Assembly: GCF_000733855.1 (NCBI RefSeq)
Contig: NZ_JPOJ01000001.1
Coordinates: forward strand, 1,302,001-1,366,000
Direction: 5' to 3'
Length of the DNA stretch: 64,000 nt
Source: Methylomicrobium agile
Lineage (GTDB): Bacteria; Pseudomonadota; Gammaproteobacteria; Methylococcales; Methylomonadaceae
Position numbers and translations under genes: made by a program. The notes below the pieces were generated by a model. It made no database searches. It was given only the letters and a program-made list of their open reading frames with translations, and was not told where the DNA came from. Each line of letters starts with the position of its first letter. Position 1 is the first letter of the stretch. This document shows, piece after piece, positions 42,924 through 51,622 of this stretch.

Positions 42924-44141
42924 ATGACGCTATCCCAACCTGACAAGCGATCCCATCGACTGGCTTGTGCCCTGCTCGCGACGCTGGTGTCCCCCGCCTT
43001 CGCCGACACCAGCATCGGTCCCGATCCCTACGCCGCGGGCTACGGTTTCGACCTGCCCTCGGAAGCCGCCTGGGGAGGATGGACGCGGGGCGCGGAGGGC
43101 ACCCTTTACGCCGAGTGGGATGTATTCAACGACAACTCCCACGGCGGAGCCGACGACCGCTCGGCGGCACCGGACCTGGGCCGCTTCGGCACGTCTTCCG
43201 CCTGGCTGGGCTGGAACACCGGCACCTTCGTATCGGGCACCGGCAACCTGTACAGTTTTACCGTACCGGAAATCTTCAGCATCGATCTGGCCGGCACCGT
43301 GCCGGCCGCACCGCTGCGCGTGGTTCTGCAAGTGGAGACCCAGGGGCAGTTCCTGAATTACGACAGCTTCACGCTCAACGATACCCAGCCCACGCAGAGC
43401 ACTCAGACCTACCGGAACGCCGCCTTTCCGTCGCCGCAGGGACCCACCGACTTGATCCATCGGCTGTTCGTTTGGGATTTGCCGACCCCGCCCGCCGCCT
43501 TCGTGTTCCGCTTCGCTTCGAAGGAACCCCACGTCAGCCTGACCCAGGCCGCCGTGGACATCGGTCCGCAAACGGCCAGCAACCCGGACCTGCCGCTACC
43601 CCCCGAGCCTTCGGCCGCCCAAGACCGCACCGTACTGGCGAAACTGCCCGCCGAAGCGCTGGACGCCAACCTGGCCGCGCAATTGCACGCGCAATACCCG
43701 CGCTGGTTCCCGGAAACCTGGGCCGACCGGGAGCTGACGTTCACCCGGAAAACCGATCGGGGCGGGAAGCGGGTCACCCAGATCCTCAAGGGCGGTATTC
43801 CAGCTCTGTTCCAGGACACGGCGGCGGGTGGGTCGAACCGGGTATACTTGGATATCTACCGCCCGGATGAGGCGGGTGATGTGAAGATCGCCGAATGCCA
43901 ACCCAAGGCCACCAAAATCCGGCGCTGGAAGAAAGTCACGCTGGACGACGGCATTAGCCGCAGCCGCTACGGTACCGCCCTATACCGGCTCGAATTGAAA
44001 GCGGTGACATTGCCCGCGAAAAACAAATTCACCAAGCGCTTCGGGCTCTGCGATGTGGACCTCGCCACGGCGGGCATCCAGCCGGGCGTCCCGGCCCTGC
44101 TGGATGGAGATTACGCGGTGTTCCGGCGGGAAAGCGATTGA
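42924..44141 (+). CDS. secreted protein sharing the N-terminal domain of its upstream neighbour
   Basis: 405 aa, starting 5 bp after the preceding stop, behind a weak AAAGAGG ribosome site. The signal peptide is RLACALLATLVSPAFA. Residues ~30-215 are paralogous to the N-terminal domain of the upstream protein (GPDPYAAGYGFDLPSEAAWG against GPDPYGAGFGFDQPDTAPWG). The remainder (FPETWADRELTFTRKTDRGG, ALYRLELKAVTLPAKNKFTK) is a different basic domain. Gene duplication of the first domain with separate C-terminal parts is evident. No CxxCH motif is present. The function is unknown and is inferred only from its place between the TonB receptor and HugZ. Confidence 0.75.
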   Translation: MTLSQPDKRSHRLACALLATLVSPAFADTSIGPDPYAAGYGFDLPSEAAWGGWTRGAEGTLYAEWDVFNDNSHGGADDRSAAPDLGRFGTSSAWLGWNTGTFVSGTGNLYSFTVPEIFSIDLAGTVPAAPLRVVLQVETQGQFLNYDSFTLNDTQPTQSTQTYRNAAFPSPQGPTDLIHRLFVWDLPTPPAAFVFRFASKEPHVSLTQAAVDIGPQTASNPDLPLPPEPSAAQDRTVLAKLPAEALDANLAAQLHAQYPRWFPETWADRELTFTRKTDRGGKRVTQILKGGIPALFQDTAAGGSNRVYLDIYRPDEAGDVKIAECQPKATKIRRWKKVTLDDGISRSRYGTALYRLELKAVTLPAKNKFTKRFGLCDVDLATAGIQPGVPALLDGDYAVFRRESD

Positions 44142-44264
44142 TGCGCTTTGCGGGTTTCCGGGCGGCATCTGGAAACCCGCGGCACAACAGCGTTTGTAAG
44201 GATTTGGCTCCAAATAATTTCCCGAAATCGGTAGGTTACAGATAAACTGAAATAAACGTTCGCT

Positions 44265-44340
44265 TCCCCCTTTGAAAAAGGGGGATTGAGGGGGATTTAT
44301 TAAAAAATCTCCCCTAACCCCTCTTTTTTAAAGAGGGGGA
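44265..44340. repeat. MITE-like repeat family E, copy 1 (partner at 45170-45247)
   Basis: CCCCCTTTGAAAAAGGGGG is joined by a short A/T-rich centre (GATTTATTAAA) to the reciprocal CCCCTCTTTTTTAAAGAGGGG. Both arms are themselves palindromic. It occupies most of the 44142-44457 gap between the secreted proteins and hugZ. Confidence 0.8.
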
Positions 44341-44457
44341 CTGAAGCGTAAGCGCTAAAAAGCTACGCGATGCGAACAGGTTAAAACCGGGAAATTATTT
44401 CCGCCCAAATCCTAAGCAGAAATCCAACATTTTTTATATTTTATAGAGACCAAAACG

Positions 44458-45015
44458 ATGACTAGCGAAACCAAACCCACCTTGGAAGAAATCCTTCCCG
44501 AAGCCCTGGACTTCCCCCGGGCCTTCGACTCCCTGCTGCTGGCGACCGCCGACGCGGCGGGCCATCCCCACGCCAGCTACGCGGTGTACCTCGCCGACGA
44601 GCGGGGTCGTTTCCACATCTACATCAGCGAACTGGCCGCCCACACCGCGAATCTGCGGGTCCGGCCCGAGGCTAGCGCTCTGTTCATTGAGGACGAAGGG
44701 CAGGCCAAAAGCCTGTTCGGGCGCAAACGCCTGACCTGCGAGTGCCGTGCCGAACAGCTGCTCCGTGGCGCGCCCGACTGGGAAGCGGTTATGGACGGTT
44801 TCGTGGCCAAACACGGTAAACTCATGGAGATGCTGAGAGGGCTGCAGGATTTCCATCTGTTCCGGCTGACCCCGGAAAAGGCGACCTATATCCGCGGTTT
44901 CGCCCAGGCCTACGAATTGAGCGGCGAACAACTCGGACACATCCGCCACATCAACGACAAGGGCCACCAACCAAGCAGCCAAGATACAGCGGAGGCGCTG
45001 GGCAGCACGGCTTGA
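44458..45015 (+). CDS. hugZ: HugZ/HutZ-type heme oxygenase (pyridoxamine-oxidase-like fold)
   Basis: 185 aa split-barrel protein. The N-terminal barrel strand (SLLLATADAAGHPHASYAVY, about 23-42) and the C-terminal HugZ signature HLFRLTPEKATYIRGFAQAY (about 138-157) are clear. Members degrade heme to release iron in the cytoplasm. A C-terminal His-rich stretch (GHIRHINDKGHQ) could supply the axial heme ligand. It follows the outer-membrane part of the locus and precedes HmuS, though a repeat and a ~430-bp gap separate them. Confidence 0.88.
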   Translation: MTSETKPTLEEILPEALDFPRAFDSLLLATADAAGHPHASYAVYLADERGRFHIYISELAAHTANLRVRPEASALFIEDEGQAKSLFGRKRLTCECRAEQLLRGAPDWEAVMDGFVAKHGKLMEMLRGLQDFHLFRLTPEKATYIRGFAQAYELSGEQLGHIRHINDKGHQPSSQDTAEALGSTA

Positions 45016-45169
45016 GGCCGTTGGAACATGAGGTTGCCGGGCAACGTTACGGCGCGCGGCAGCCTACCAGAGAAAAGCCATCGATCGGATGAACGTGCCA
45101 GGCGTCGGAACCCCTTGGATGTCTCCTTAGGATCTGGTAGGAAATAACTTTCCGAAGTTGATTGTTTAC

Positions 45170-45247
45170 TCCCCTCTTTGAAAAAGAGGGGCCGGGGGAG
45201 ATTTATTAAATAAATCCCCCTCGATCCCCCTTTTTCAAAGGGGGAGG
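45170..45247. repeat. MITE-like repeat family E, copy 2
   Basis: CCCCTCTTTGAAAAAGAGGGG, then GATTTATTAAATAAATC, then CCCCCTTTTTCAAAGGGGG. Same architecture as copy 1, with the arms in the opposite order, so the copies are in inverted orientation on either side of hugZ. Confidence 0.8.
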
Positions 45248-45286
45248 TTGTTTTTGACGAAACCCTTAACTTAAGGAGCAAAAACC

Positions 45287-45340
45287 ATGCAAAAGCCGAG
45301 ACCCTTTTTACCCTATGCGGCAGATTTGATCCTGCTATAA
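45287..45340 (+). CDS. 17-aa open frame with strong ribosome site (leader peptide or gene remnant)
   Basis: TTAAGGAG lies 8 bases before an ATG encoding MQKPRPFLPYAADLILL, stop at 45340. It is about 107 bp upstream of hmuS. The ribosome site is better than that of most genes here, so it may be a translated leader or the stump of a lost gene. Nothing else supports it. Confidence 0.3.
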   Translation: MQKPRPFLPYAADLILL

Positions 45341-45446
45341 GCACGTCTATCAGTCATCGGCGGCGCTGCTGCACTGACCCGGCGCGTTTCGCCGCCTAAC
45401 CCGGAACCCTTCCATTCAAACCCTAGCTTTCCTATCCTTTATTATC

Positions 45447-46415
45447 ATGGAACAGTATTGCAAACACTCCGCCGAAGCGCTCCGAACCGCCTGGCAGACA
45501 CTCAAGGACGCTGAACCCGCCCTGCGCATCCGGGATGCGGCCCAGCGGCTGGGGGTGTCCGAAGCCGAACTGCTCGCTCTGGGCTGCGGTCAAACCGTCA
45601 CCCGCCTGGAGGCCGAGTGGGCCGAACTGATTCGCTCCCTGCCCCGGCTAGAGCGGGTGATGGCCCTGACCCGCAACGATCTGGCGGTACACGAGAAGCA
45701 TGGCCGCTATGTCAACGAAGCCGACGGCCAAGCCGGGACGGAGGATGCCCTCGACCTGCGGCTGGTCCCGGAGCGCTGGCGGTTCGGATTCGCCGTGATC
45801 GAGCGCGGCCACGGCGGCGAGCGACACAGCCTGCAATTCTTCACCGCCGACGGCGAAGCCGCCCACAAGGTCTACCTGACCGAAGCCAGTCATGCCGGCA
45901 ATTATGAGAATCTGGTAGAACATTACACCGCGCCCGATCAATCCCCCTGGCAGGCTGTCGCTTCCGAGGCCGATGCCCCTAGTTTCGATGATCTCCACCT
46001 GCGGCAAAGGCGCGAACAGCTGCAAGCCCTGCGTCTGGCCGAACCCGAACGGGCTTGGCCGGTGGCCGTCGGCGCCGCCGAACGGGTTCTCACCCTGGCG
46101 GCACAGGAGAGTATCCCGCTGGTGATCGAAGTGGCCGGTCCCGGTGCAGTCCAATACCATCGCGGCCCCGTTCAGCACATCCGCCGCACCGGCCCTTGGA
46201 TCAATGTACTGGACGAAGATTTCAACCTGCATCTGCGGGACACCGCCGTGGCCTCGTCCTGGGTGGTGCGCGAAACGCTCCCGGCGGGGGACGCTCTCTG
46301 GCTGGAACTACTCGACGACCAGGGCCGCACTGTGGTCCGCATCGGCGGCGAGGCGGAACCGAACACGTGGCGGGACGTGCTGACGGCCCTGCCCACAGCG
46401 GAGAGCCCGGTATGA
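45447..46415 (+). CDS. hmuS: HmuS/HemS-type hemin-degrading factor
   Basis: 322 aa with the duplicated HemS fold: the first repeat (RIRDAAQRLGVSEAELLALG, about 28-47; VHEKHGRYVNE near 87) and the second from about residue 170. The heme-ligand His region (HSLQFFTADGEAAHKVYLTE, about 131-150) and the C-terminal VQHIRRTGPWINVLDEDFNL match the family. It takes heme imported by HmuTUV and helps to break it down in the cytoplasm. Its stop overlaps hmuT by 4 bp (ATGA), so hmuS-T-U are coupled. Confidence 0.93.
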   Translation: MEQYCKHSAEALRTAWQTLKDAEPALRIRDAAQRLGVSEAELLALGCGQTVTRLEAEWAELIRSLPRLERVMALTRNDLAVHEKHGRYVNEADGQAGTEDALDLRLVPERWRFGFAVIERGHGGERHSLQFFTADGEAAHKVYLTEASHAGNYENLVEHYTAPDQSPWQAVASEADAPSFDDLHLRQRREQLQALRLAEPERAWPVAVGAAERVLTLAAQESIPLVIEVAGPGAVQYHRGPVQHIRRTGPWINVLDEDFNLHLRDTAVASSWVVRETLPAGDALWLELLDDQGRTVVRIGGEAEPNTWRDVLTALPTAESPV

Positions 46416-47275
46416 AAAAGACACAGCGCGCTATGAGCATCCTGTTGTGGCTGGCCGTCTGGCTGTGCCCGGCATTGGCCCAGGGGGAAGAAGCCCGCCG
46501 CGTAATAGTGGCCGGAGGGGCATTAACCGAGATCGTCTACGCCCTGGGGCTGGCCGACCGGCTGGTGGGGGTAGACATTACCAGCTCGTTCCCGCCGGAG
46601 ACGGAGAAGCTACCCAAGATTGGCTATCTCCGCAACCTGGGCAGCGAGGGGCTGCTGTCGCTGCGCCCCGATCTGGTGCTCGCCATCGCCGAAGCCGGAC
46701 CGCCCGAAGCGCTGGCCCAGATCCGTGCCGCCGGAACGCGGGTCGAAATCGTCGCGACTCCCAATACACCGGAGGGCGGGGCGCAGAAAATCATAGCGGT
46801 GGCCGACGCGTTGGGCGTATCGTCGCGGGGGCAGGAACTGGAACAGAGTTACCGGGCGGCGTGGCAAGCCACGCAACAGGCGGTGGCGGGTTACCGGGAC
46901 CGGCCACGGGTGCTGTTCATCCTGGCCCATACCGGCGGCAACCCGATGGTAGCGGGCCGCGACACGGCAGCGGATGCCATGATCCGTCTGGCCGGGGCTG
47001 ACAACGCCGGGGCCGGGTTCGAAGGCTACAAGCCGATGAGCGCCGAGGCCATTATGGCCGCCAACCCGGAGGTGCTGCTCATAACCACCGAGGGTGTAGA
47101 CGTTTTGGGCGGACTCGACCCGCTATGGGATCACCCGGCGTTGCGCCTAACCCCGGCTGGCCATGCCCATCACATCGTCACCCTGGACAGCCTCTACCTG
47201 CTGGGCTTCGGCCCGCGCCTGCCGGATGCGGTGCAGGAACTGGCCCGGCGCCTGCGTACCCCGGAGACGGAATGA
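46412..47275 (+). CDS. hmuT: heme ABC transporter periplasmic binding protein
   Basis: 287 aa from the ATG at 46412, overlapping the hmuS stop; the longer open frame is out of register with the signal peptide. The signal peptide is SILLWLAVWLCPALAQ. The BtuF/FecB fold is marked by RVIVAGGALTEIVYALGLAD (residues ~28-47), VGVDITSSFPPETEKLPKIG with the conserved Tyr in KIGYLRNLGSEGLLSLRPDL, and PRVLFILAHTGGNPMVAGRD. It carries heme from the outer membrane to HmuU. Start and stop overlaps on both sides show a tight operon. Confidence 0.93.
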   Translation: MKKTQRAMSILLWLAVWLCPALAQGEEARRVIVAGGALTEIVYALGLADRLVGVDITSSFPPETEKLPKIGYLRNLGSEGLLSLRPDLVLAIAEAGPPEALAQIRAAGTRVEIVATPNTPEGGAQKIIAVADALGVSSRGQELEQSYRAAWQATQQAVAGYRDRPRVLFILAHTGGNPMVAGRDTAADAMIRLAGADNAGAGFEGYKPMSAEAIMAANPEVLLITTEGVDVLGGLDPLWDHPALRLTPAGHAHHIVTLDSLYLLGFGPRLPDAVQELARRLRTPETE

Positions 47276-48342
47276 ACGCCGTGCCGATCCGCCCTCACGC
47301 ATTCCGCACGGCGTCCGGGCATCTTCGCGCCGGTGTCTTCCTGGCCGTGCTGGGCGGACTGCTGCTGGCGGTCAACCTGATTGCCGTAGGCATCGGCGCC
47401 ATGCCGGTGGGCTGGCGGGAACTGCTGGCGTGGCCCGGCAATCCTTTGGGGCTCGACGCCGATTTGTCCGAGCAGGCCCGAGCCGTGCTGCTGTATATCC
47501 GCCTGCCCCGCATCGTCCTGGCCCTGCTGGCCGGAGCGGGCCTGGCGATGTGCGGGGCGGCGCTGCAAGCCCTGTTCCGCAACCCCCTGGCCGATCCGGG
47601 CTTGCTGGGCATTTCCAGCGGCGCGGCATTGGGCGCGGGCTTGATGATCGTCGCCGGACCCGGCGGGACGCTGGCCTTCCTGGGTGGATTGGCCGTGCCG
47701 TTGGCGGCGTTCCTGGGCGCCCTTGCCGCCACGGCGGGCGTGCTGCTCTTGACCGGACGCCAGGCGCGCTGGGCGCCGTCCACCACCCTCTTGGCGGGCA
47801 TCGCTGTCAACGCGCTGGCCGGGGCGGGGGTTGGCCTGTTGTCCTATCTGGCCGATGATGCAGCCCTGCGCAATCTTACCTTCTGGACCTTGGGAAGCCT
47901 CTCCGGAGCCACCTGGCCGGTGCTGCTGCCGGTGGCCTTGCTGACCGTCCCGGCTCTGTGGGGGCTGCGGCGGCAGGCGGCGGTATTGAACATATTGTTG
48001 CTGGGTGAGGCGGAAGCCGGGCACGTGGGAGTGGATGTGCGGCGTCTCAAGCGGCAGGTGATTACCTTGTCGGCCTTGGCTGTGGGCGCCCTGGTGGCGG
48101 TAACGGGGATCATCGGCTTCCTGGGGCTGGTGGCGCCCCATCTGGTGCGCCTCTCCATCGGCCCCGATCACCGCGTGCTGCTGCCGGGCGCCGCCCTGGC
48201 CGGCGCCTTGCTGCTGGGCTGCGCCGACCTGGGCGCCCGGACGCTGGCCGCCCCGGCAGAATTACCCATCGGCCTGCTCACCGCCTTCATCGGCGGGCCA
48301 TTCTTCCTATGGCTGCTGAGACGGCAGGATGTGGGGGAATAG
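47272..48342 (+). CDS. hmuU: heme ABC transporter permease (FecCD family)
   Basis: 356 aa from the ATG at 47272, overlapping hmuT by 4 bp. About ten membrane helices. FecCD signatures include LPRIVLALLAGAGLAMCGAA, QALFRNPLADPGLLGISSGA (about 83-102), the cytoplasmic coupling loop GEAEAGHVGVDVRRLKRQVI and the C-terminal GLVAPHLVRLSIGPDHRVLL. The ATPase gene follows after 293 bp rather than directly, because a palindromic repeat lies between. Confidence 0.94.
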   Translation: MNAVPIRPHAFRTASGHLRAGVFLAVLGGLLLAVNLIAVGIGAMPVGWRELLAWPGNPLGLDADLSEQARAVLLYIRLPRIVLALLAGAGLAMCGAALQALFRNPLADPGLLGISSGAALGAGLMIVAGPGGTLAFLGGLAVPLAAFLGALAATAGVLLLTGRQARWAPSTTLLAGIAVNALAGAGVGLLSYLADDAALRNLTFWTLGSLSGATWPVLLPVALLTVPALWGLRRQAAVLNILLLGEAEAGHVGVDVRRLKRQVITLSALAVGALVAVTGIIGFLGLVAPHLVRLSIGPDHRVLLPGAALAGALLLGCADLGARTLAAPAELPIGLLTAFIGGPFFLWLLRRQDVGE

Positions 48343-48369
48343 CTCATAGAGGCCCCCCTTCTGTGGCCA

Positions 48370-48491
48370 ATGCCGTTAAGTTTAACCCCGAGGCGTTGCA
48401 AAGCTAGCTTTACAAATGACGAAACCGAGTGACAAAGCGAGCTTTGTACTCCATTAAGTAATGGCTTGACTCGGGTTTATCTTAACGGCAT
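48370..48491. repeat. MITE-like element inserted between hmuU and hmuV
   Basis: Inverted ends ATGCCGTTAAGTTTAACCCC and (reverse complement of the right end) ATGCCGTTAAGATAAACCCG. The same ATGCCGTTAAG core occurs in repeat family A and near 11808. It is non-coding and makes up most of the hmuU-hmuV gap. Confidence 0.75.
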
Positions 48492-48635
48492 GGCTTCTGT
48501 GGCTGATTCCAAAACAGTTTCATCGTCAACCTGTAGGTGATTAGGGGATCGGACGCCCCCGTTTTTTTAAAAGGAAGCCGAAGTTGTTCCGGGAATACTG
48601 CACAGCGGATTTCCCGTTTTTTCATCGACAAAACC

Positions 48636-49457
48636 ATGCTCGAAGCCATAGATGTATCCCTGAGTTTCCAACGCCGCGCCCTGTTGCGGGGGGTGTCGCT
48701 CACCGTTCGGTCCGGCGAGGTATTGGCGCTGGTGGGCGTGAACGGGGCGGGCAAGTCCACCCTGCTGAAAATCCTGGCGGGCGACCGGCCACCCGACGGC
48801 GGACAGGTCAAGCTGGTGGGGCGGTTCCTGCCGGATTGGTCCTTGCCGGAGCTGGCCCGGCGCCGGGCCGTACTGCCCCAAGACAGCCGACTGGCTTTCC
48901 CGTTCAGCGCCTTGGAAGTGGTGCTGATGGGCCGCTTTCCCTACTCCGGCGGCTATCCGTCCCGGCAGGATATCCGGCTGGCCCGCGCAGTGATGGCGGA
49001 TCTGGATGTGATCCATTTACAGGACCGGCTTTACCCAACCCTCTCCGGTGGCGAACGCGCGCGGGTGCAGTTGAGCCGGGCGCTCTGCCAATTGCTGGAC
49101 AACGGCGTGCCAGACTCCTGCGCCCTGCTTCTGGACGAGCCCACCGCCAGCCTGGACCTGGCCCATCAGCACACCGCCCTTGCCGCCTCCCGCCGCTTCG
49201 CTCGCGAGAAAAACGGAGCGGTCTGCGCCGTGCTGCACGACCTCAACCTGGCGGCACAGTACGCCGACCGGATCGCGGTGCTGGCCGAAGGACGGATTGT
49301 CGCTTGTGGGTCGCCATGGGAAGTGCTGACGGAAGCCATCCTGGGATCGGCCTTCGAGGTGGAGGTACTGGTGGGACGGCATCCGAAACTCGATTGCCCG
49401 TGGATCGCCACGGCGCCGAATACAAAAACGATTCATCCCTCCCCAAGCAGCCGATGA
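48636..49457 (+). CDS. hmuV: heme ABC transporter ATP-binding protein
   Basis: 273 aa from the ATG at 48636; the frame upstream is open to 48537 but MLEAIDVSLSFQRRALLRGV is the family start. Walker A is GVNGAGKST (about 36-44), the signature motif LSGGERARVQLSRAL is at about 137-151, and Walker B is CALLLDEPTASLDLAHQHTA (about 162-181), with the switch His in AVLHDLNLAAQYAD. It drives HmuU. A repeat separates it from hmuU, so it may depend on read-through or its own promoter. Confidence 0.93.
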   Translation: MLEAIDVSLSFQRRALLRGVSLTVRSGEVLALVGVNGAGKSTLLKILAGDRPPDGGQVKLVGRFLPDWSLPELARRRAVLPQDSRLAFPFSALEVVLMGRFPYSGGYPSRQDIRLARAVMADLDVIHLQDRLYPTLSGGERARVQLSRALCQLLDNGVPDSCALLLDEPTASLDLAHQHTALAASRRFAREKNGAVCAVLHDLNLAAQYADRIAVLAEGRIVACGSPWEVLTEAILGSAFEVEVLVGRHPKLDCPWIATAPNTKTIHPSPSSR

Positions 49458-50170
49458 TCCTGAAAACACGGCAGGACTGAGCGGCGGCGGATGGCGGCGC
49501 CAATCATCCTGTACTGACGGCCTCTCCACAGACTTCGCCTCCCGCTCGCCCGGCGGTAGATCTTGCGAGACCAACATCTTAGAACCAGGGCACCTGCGGC
49601 ATCCGAGCGAGCCTTACTCACGCTGAAGGCCGGGACTTGTCGCGCACCGGGTCCCTTGGCCGCCGAATCCTCACAATGAGCTAAGGATACGGCTAAAAAT
49701 AACTTCCCGACATGCCGCCCGATCGTTCCTGACGGTATGAACCGCCGCCTGCATGCCGGACGGGATATTTATCCCGTCCGTAACGTTTAAAGCGGGACGG
49801 ACAGGGAAGATGATTTTGTGTTTGCGGAAAAATTTCAAACAGCGGGGACGGGGAGATAAACCCTGTCCCGCTCAGAGTCGCGTCCCCCATCAACTCGCTA
49901 TGTGGCGGGGTTGAACACTTAGCATTAAATCAGCACTTCCCCAAAAAACATCCTCGAATATCCGCCATGGCTTTCGACGCGGCCGCGCATTCGCCCGGTT
50001 TTCGCCATGATGCGGCCGGGCATCGAGTCTTCGATTCCGCCGCAATCCCACGAGACGATGCGCACGTTTACCGGCCATTTCGAGTTACAATAGCCGCTCC
50101 AAAATTAAAAGCCGAACCTCTGAAGGATTGGCGTATTCCTTGCTTTGATCCCCGGTTAAGGTGCTGCGCG
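49458..50170. other. 713-bp gap holding only repeat family B
   Basis: Apart from the family B unit no gene or regulatory structure is evident. The in-frame open region upstream of the zinc-ribbon gene (from 49967) has no family-like sequence. Confidence 0.45.
49755..49875. repeat. intergenic repeat family B, copy 2
   Basis: GGACGGGATATTTATCCCGTCC followed about 80 bp later by GGGACGGGGAGATAAACCCTGTCCCGCTCAG, as in 17358-17477. The linker differs from copy 1 mainly in the middle. Confidence 0.8.
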
Positions 50171-50458
50171 ATGAAAAAATGCCCTGCTTGCGGTCATGAA
50201 AACCCGCTTCCCGAGACAAAATGCCCCCAATGCGGGGGCTATTATTCGAAAATCATCGAGTTGATCGATCAGGAAGCCGCCGCCGAAGAGGAACAATCGT
50301 TCCGCGGCCAATGCCGGCGCATCCTCCGGTCGGACAACATCAAGCTCGCGCTGAAGGCCGAAGTGACGCGCGGGTGGGCCGGGCTGGGCGGACGCGCCAA
50401 ATTCACGTTGTTCGTGATCTTCGCGTTCGTGTTTGCGCTGGTGGTTACGGTTTTATAA
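50171..50458 (+). CDS. zinc-ribbon membrane protein of unknown function
   Basis: 95 aa from the ATG at 50171. An N-terminal zinc ribbon with two CxxC pairs (MKKCPACGHENPLPETKCPQ, C-G-G) is followed by a charged linker and one C-terminal membrane helix (KFTLFVIFAFVFALVVTVL). It would be anchored in the inner membrane with the ribbon in the cytoplasm. It precedes isocitrate dehydrogenase by 51 bp, but the functional link, if any, is unknown. Confidence 0.75.
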   Translation: MKKCPACGHENPLPETKCPQCGGYYSKIIELIDQEAAAEEEQSFRGQCRRILRSDNIKLALKAEVTRGWAGLGGRAKFTLFVIFAFVFALVVTVL

Positions 50459-50509
50459 GATTTTACTTTACCTGTCATTTTGTTTTTTCAATTTTGTATG
50501 GAGTTTTGA

Positions 50510-51520
50510 ATGCATCTGGTGACCTTGATAAAAGGCGACGGTATCGGCCCTTCGATTATGGATGAGGCCGTCAAAGTGATCGACGCGTCCGGCGCAAAGA
50601 TTCAATGGGAAGAAGCGCATGCCGGCCTCGGCGCGCACGAAAAGTTCGGTACGCCGCTGCCCGACGCAACGATGGCGTCATTCGACAAGACCCGGGTCGC
50701 CTTCAAGGGCCCTTTGACCACGATCGTCGGCACCGGCTTCCGCAGCATCAACGTCGCGCTGCGCCAGAAATACGAACTGTATGCGAACGTGCGCCCGGCC
50801 AAGAGCTGGGCCGGCGTCAAGACCCGCTACGACGACGTGGATATCGTGATCGTCCGCGAAAACACCGAAGGCCTTTATGCGGGCCTCGAACATTATCTGA
50901 CCCCGAAAAAGGACATCGCCGAAAGTCTGGCGGTCGTCACCCGGGCCGGTTCCGAGCGGATCATCGACTACGCGTTTAAATACGCACGCGAGAACAACCG
51001 TCAAAAGGTCACCGTCTGCCACAAGGCCAACATCCTGAAATATACGCAAGGCCTGTTTCTGGACGTCGCCCGCGAAACCGCGGCGCGCTATCCGGACATC
51101 CAGTTCGACGAAAAGATCATCGACGCGGCCTGCATGCACATGGTGATGGACCCGAAGAAATTCGACGTGGTGGTCTGCACGAACATGTTCGGCGACATTC
51201 TGTCCGACCTGACCGCGGGCCTCGTCGGCGGCCTGGGCCTGATTCCGGGCGCGAATATCGGCAACGACGCGGCCTTGTTCGAAGCGGTGCACGGCAGCGC
51301 GCCGGACATCGCGGGCAAAAATATCGCCAACCCGACCGCGGTGATCATGGCCGGCGCGATGCTGCTGAACCATCTCGGCGAACACAAAGCGGCGAACCGG
51401 TTGATCAAGGCGGTCGAAAAAGTCGTGAGCGAAGGCAAGTACGTCACGCCGGATTTGAATCCCCATTCCAAGGCCGGCACGATCGAGATGGGCAATGCGA
51501 TCGTCGACGCGATGGAATGA
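50510..51520 (+). CDS. isocitrate dehydrogenase, NAD-type
   Basis: 336 aa beta-decarboxylating dehydrogenase. The N-terminus (VTLIKGDGIGPSIMDEAVKV), the substrate-binding region (RPAKSWAGVKTRYDDVDIVI, VRENTEGLYAGLEH, about 101-135) and the metal-binding Asp segment (VVCTNMFGDILSDLTAGLVG, about 223-242) are clear. The NAD-type coenzyme loop HGSAPDIAGKNIANPTAVI is at about 263-281. Length and sequence type fit the short NAD-dependent isocitrate dehydrogenases rather than the ~415-aa NADP Icd; 3-isopropylmalate or homoisocitrate dehydrogenase is less likely. Its immediate partner is acnB, giving citrate-to-2-oxoglutarate in one operon. Confidence 0.88.
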   Translation: MHLVTLIKGDGIGPSIMDEAVKVIDASGAKIQWEEAHAGLGAHEKFGTPLPDATMASFDKTRVAFKGPLTTIVGTGFRSINVALRQKYELYANVRPAKSWAGVKTRYDDVDIVIVRENTEGLYAGLEHYLTPKKDIAESLAVVTRAGSERIIDYAFKYARENNRQKVTVCHKANILKYTQGLFLDVARETAARYPDIQFDEKIIDAACMHMVMDPKKFDVVVCTNMFGDILSDLTAGLVGGLGLIPGANIGNDAALFEAVHGSAPDIAGKNIANPTAVIMAGAMLLNHLGEHKAANRLIKAVEKVVSEGKYVTPDLNPHSKAGTIEMGNAIVDAME

Positions 51521-51622
51521 ACGCAATCGCTAAGTTACTGTCTGAACAGATGAAATTTGCCGGCTGAGCATTTTCCACTGCCGAGAATGCTCCCGCGCCA
51601 TCCCGAACAGAGGAATCCTTTG

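Noticed and set aside
49967..50170. Upstream extension of the zinc-ribbon protein
   Set aside because: The extra 68 codons are unlike any zinc-ribbon protein, and the ATG at 50171 directly precedes the CxxC motif.
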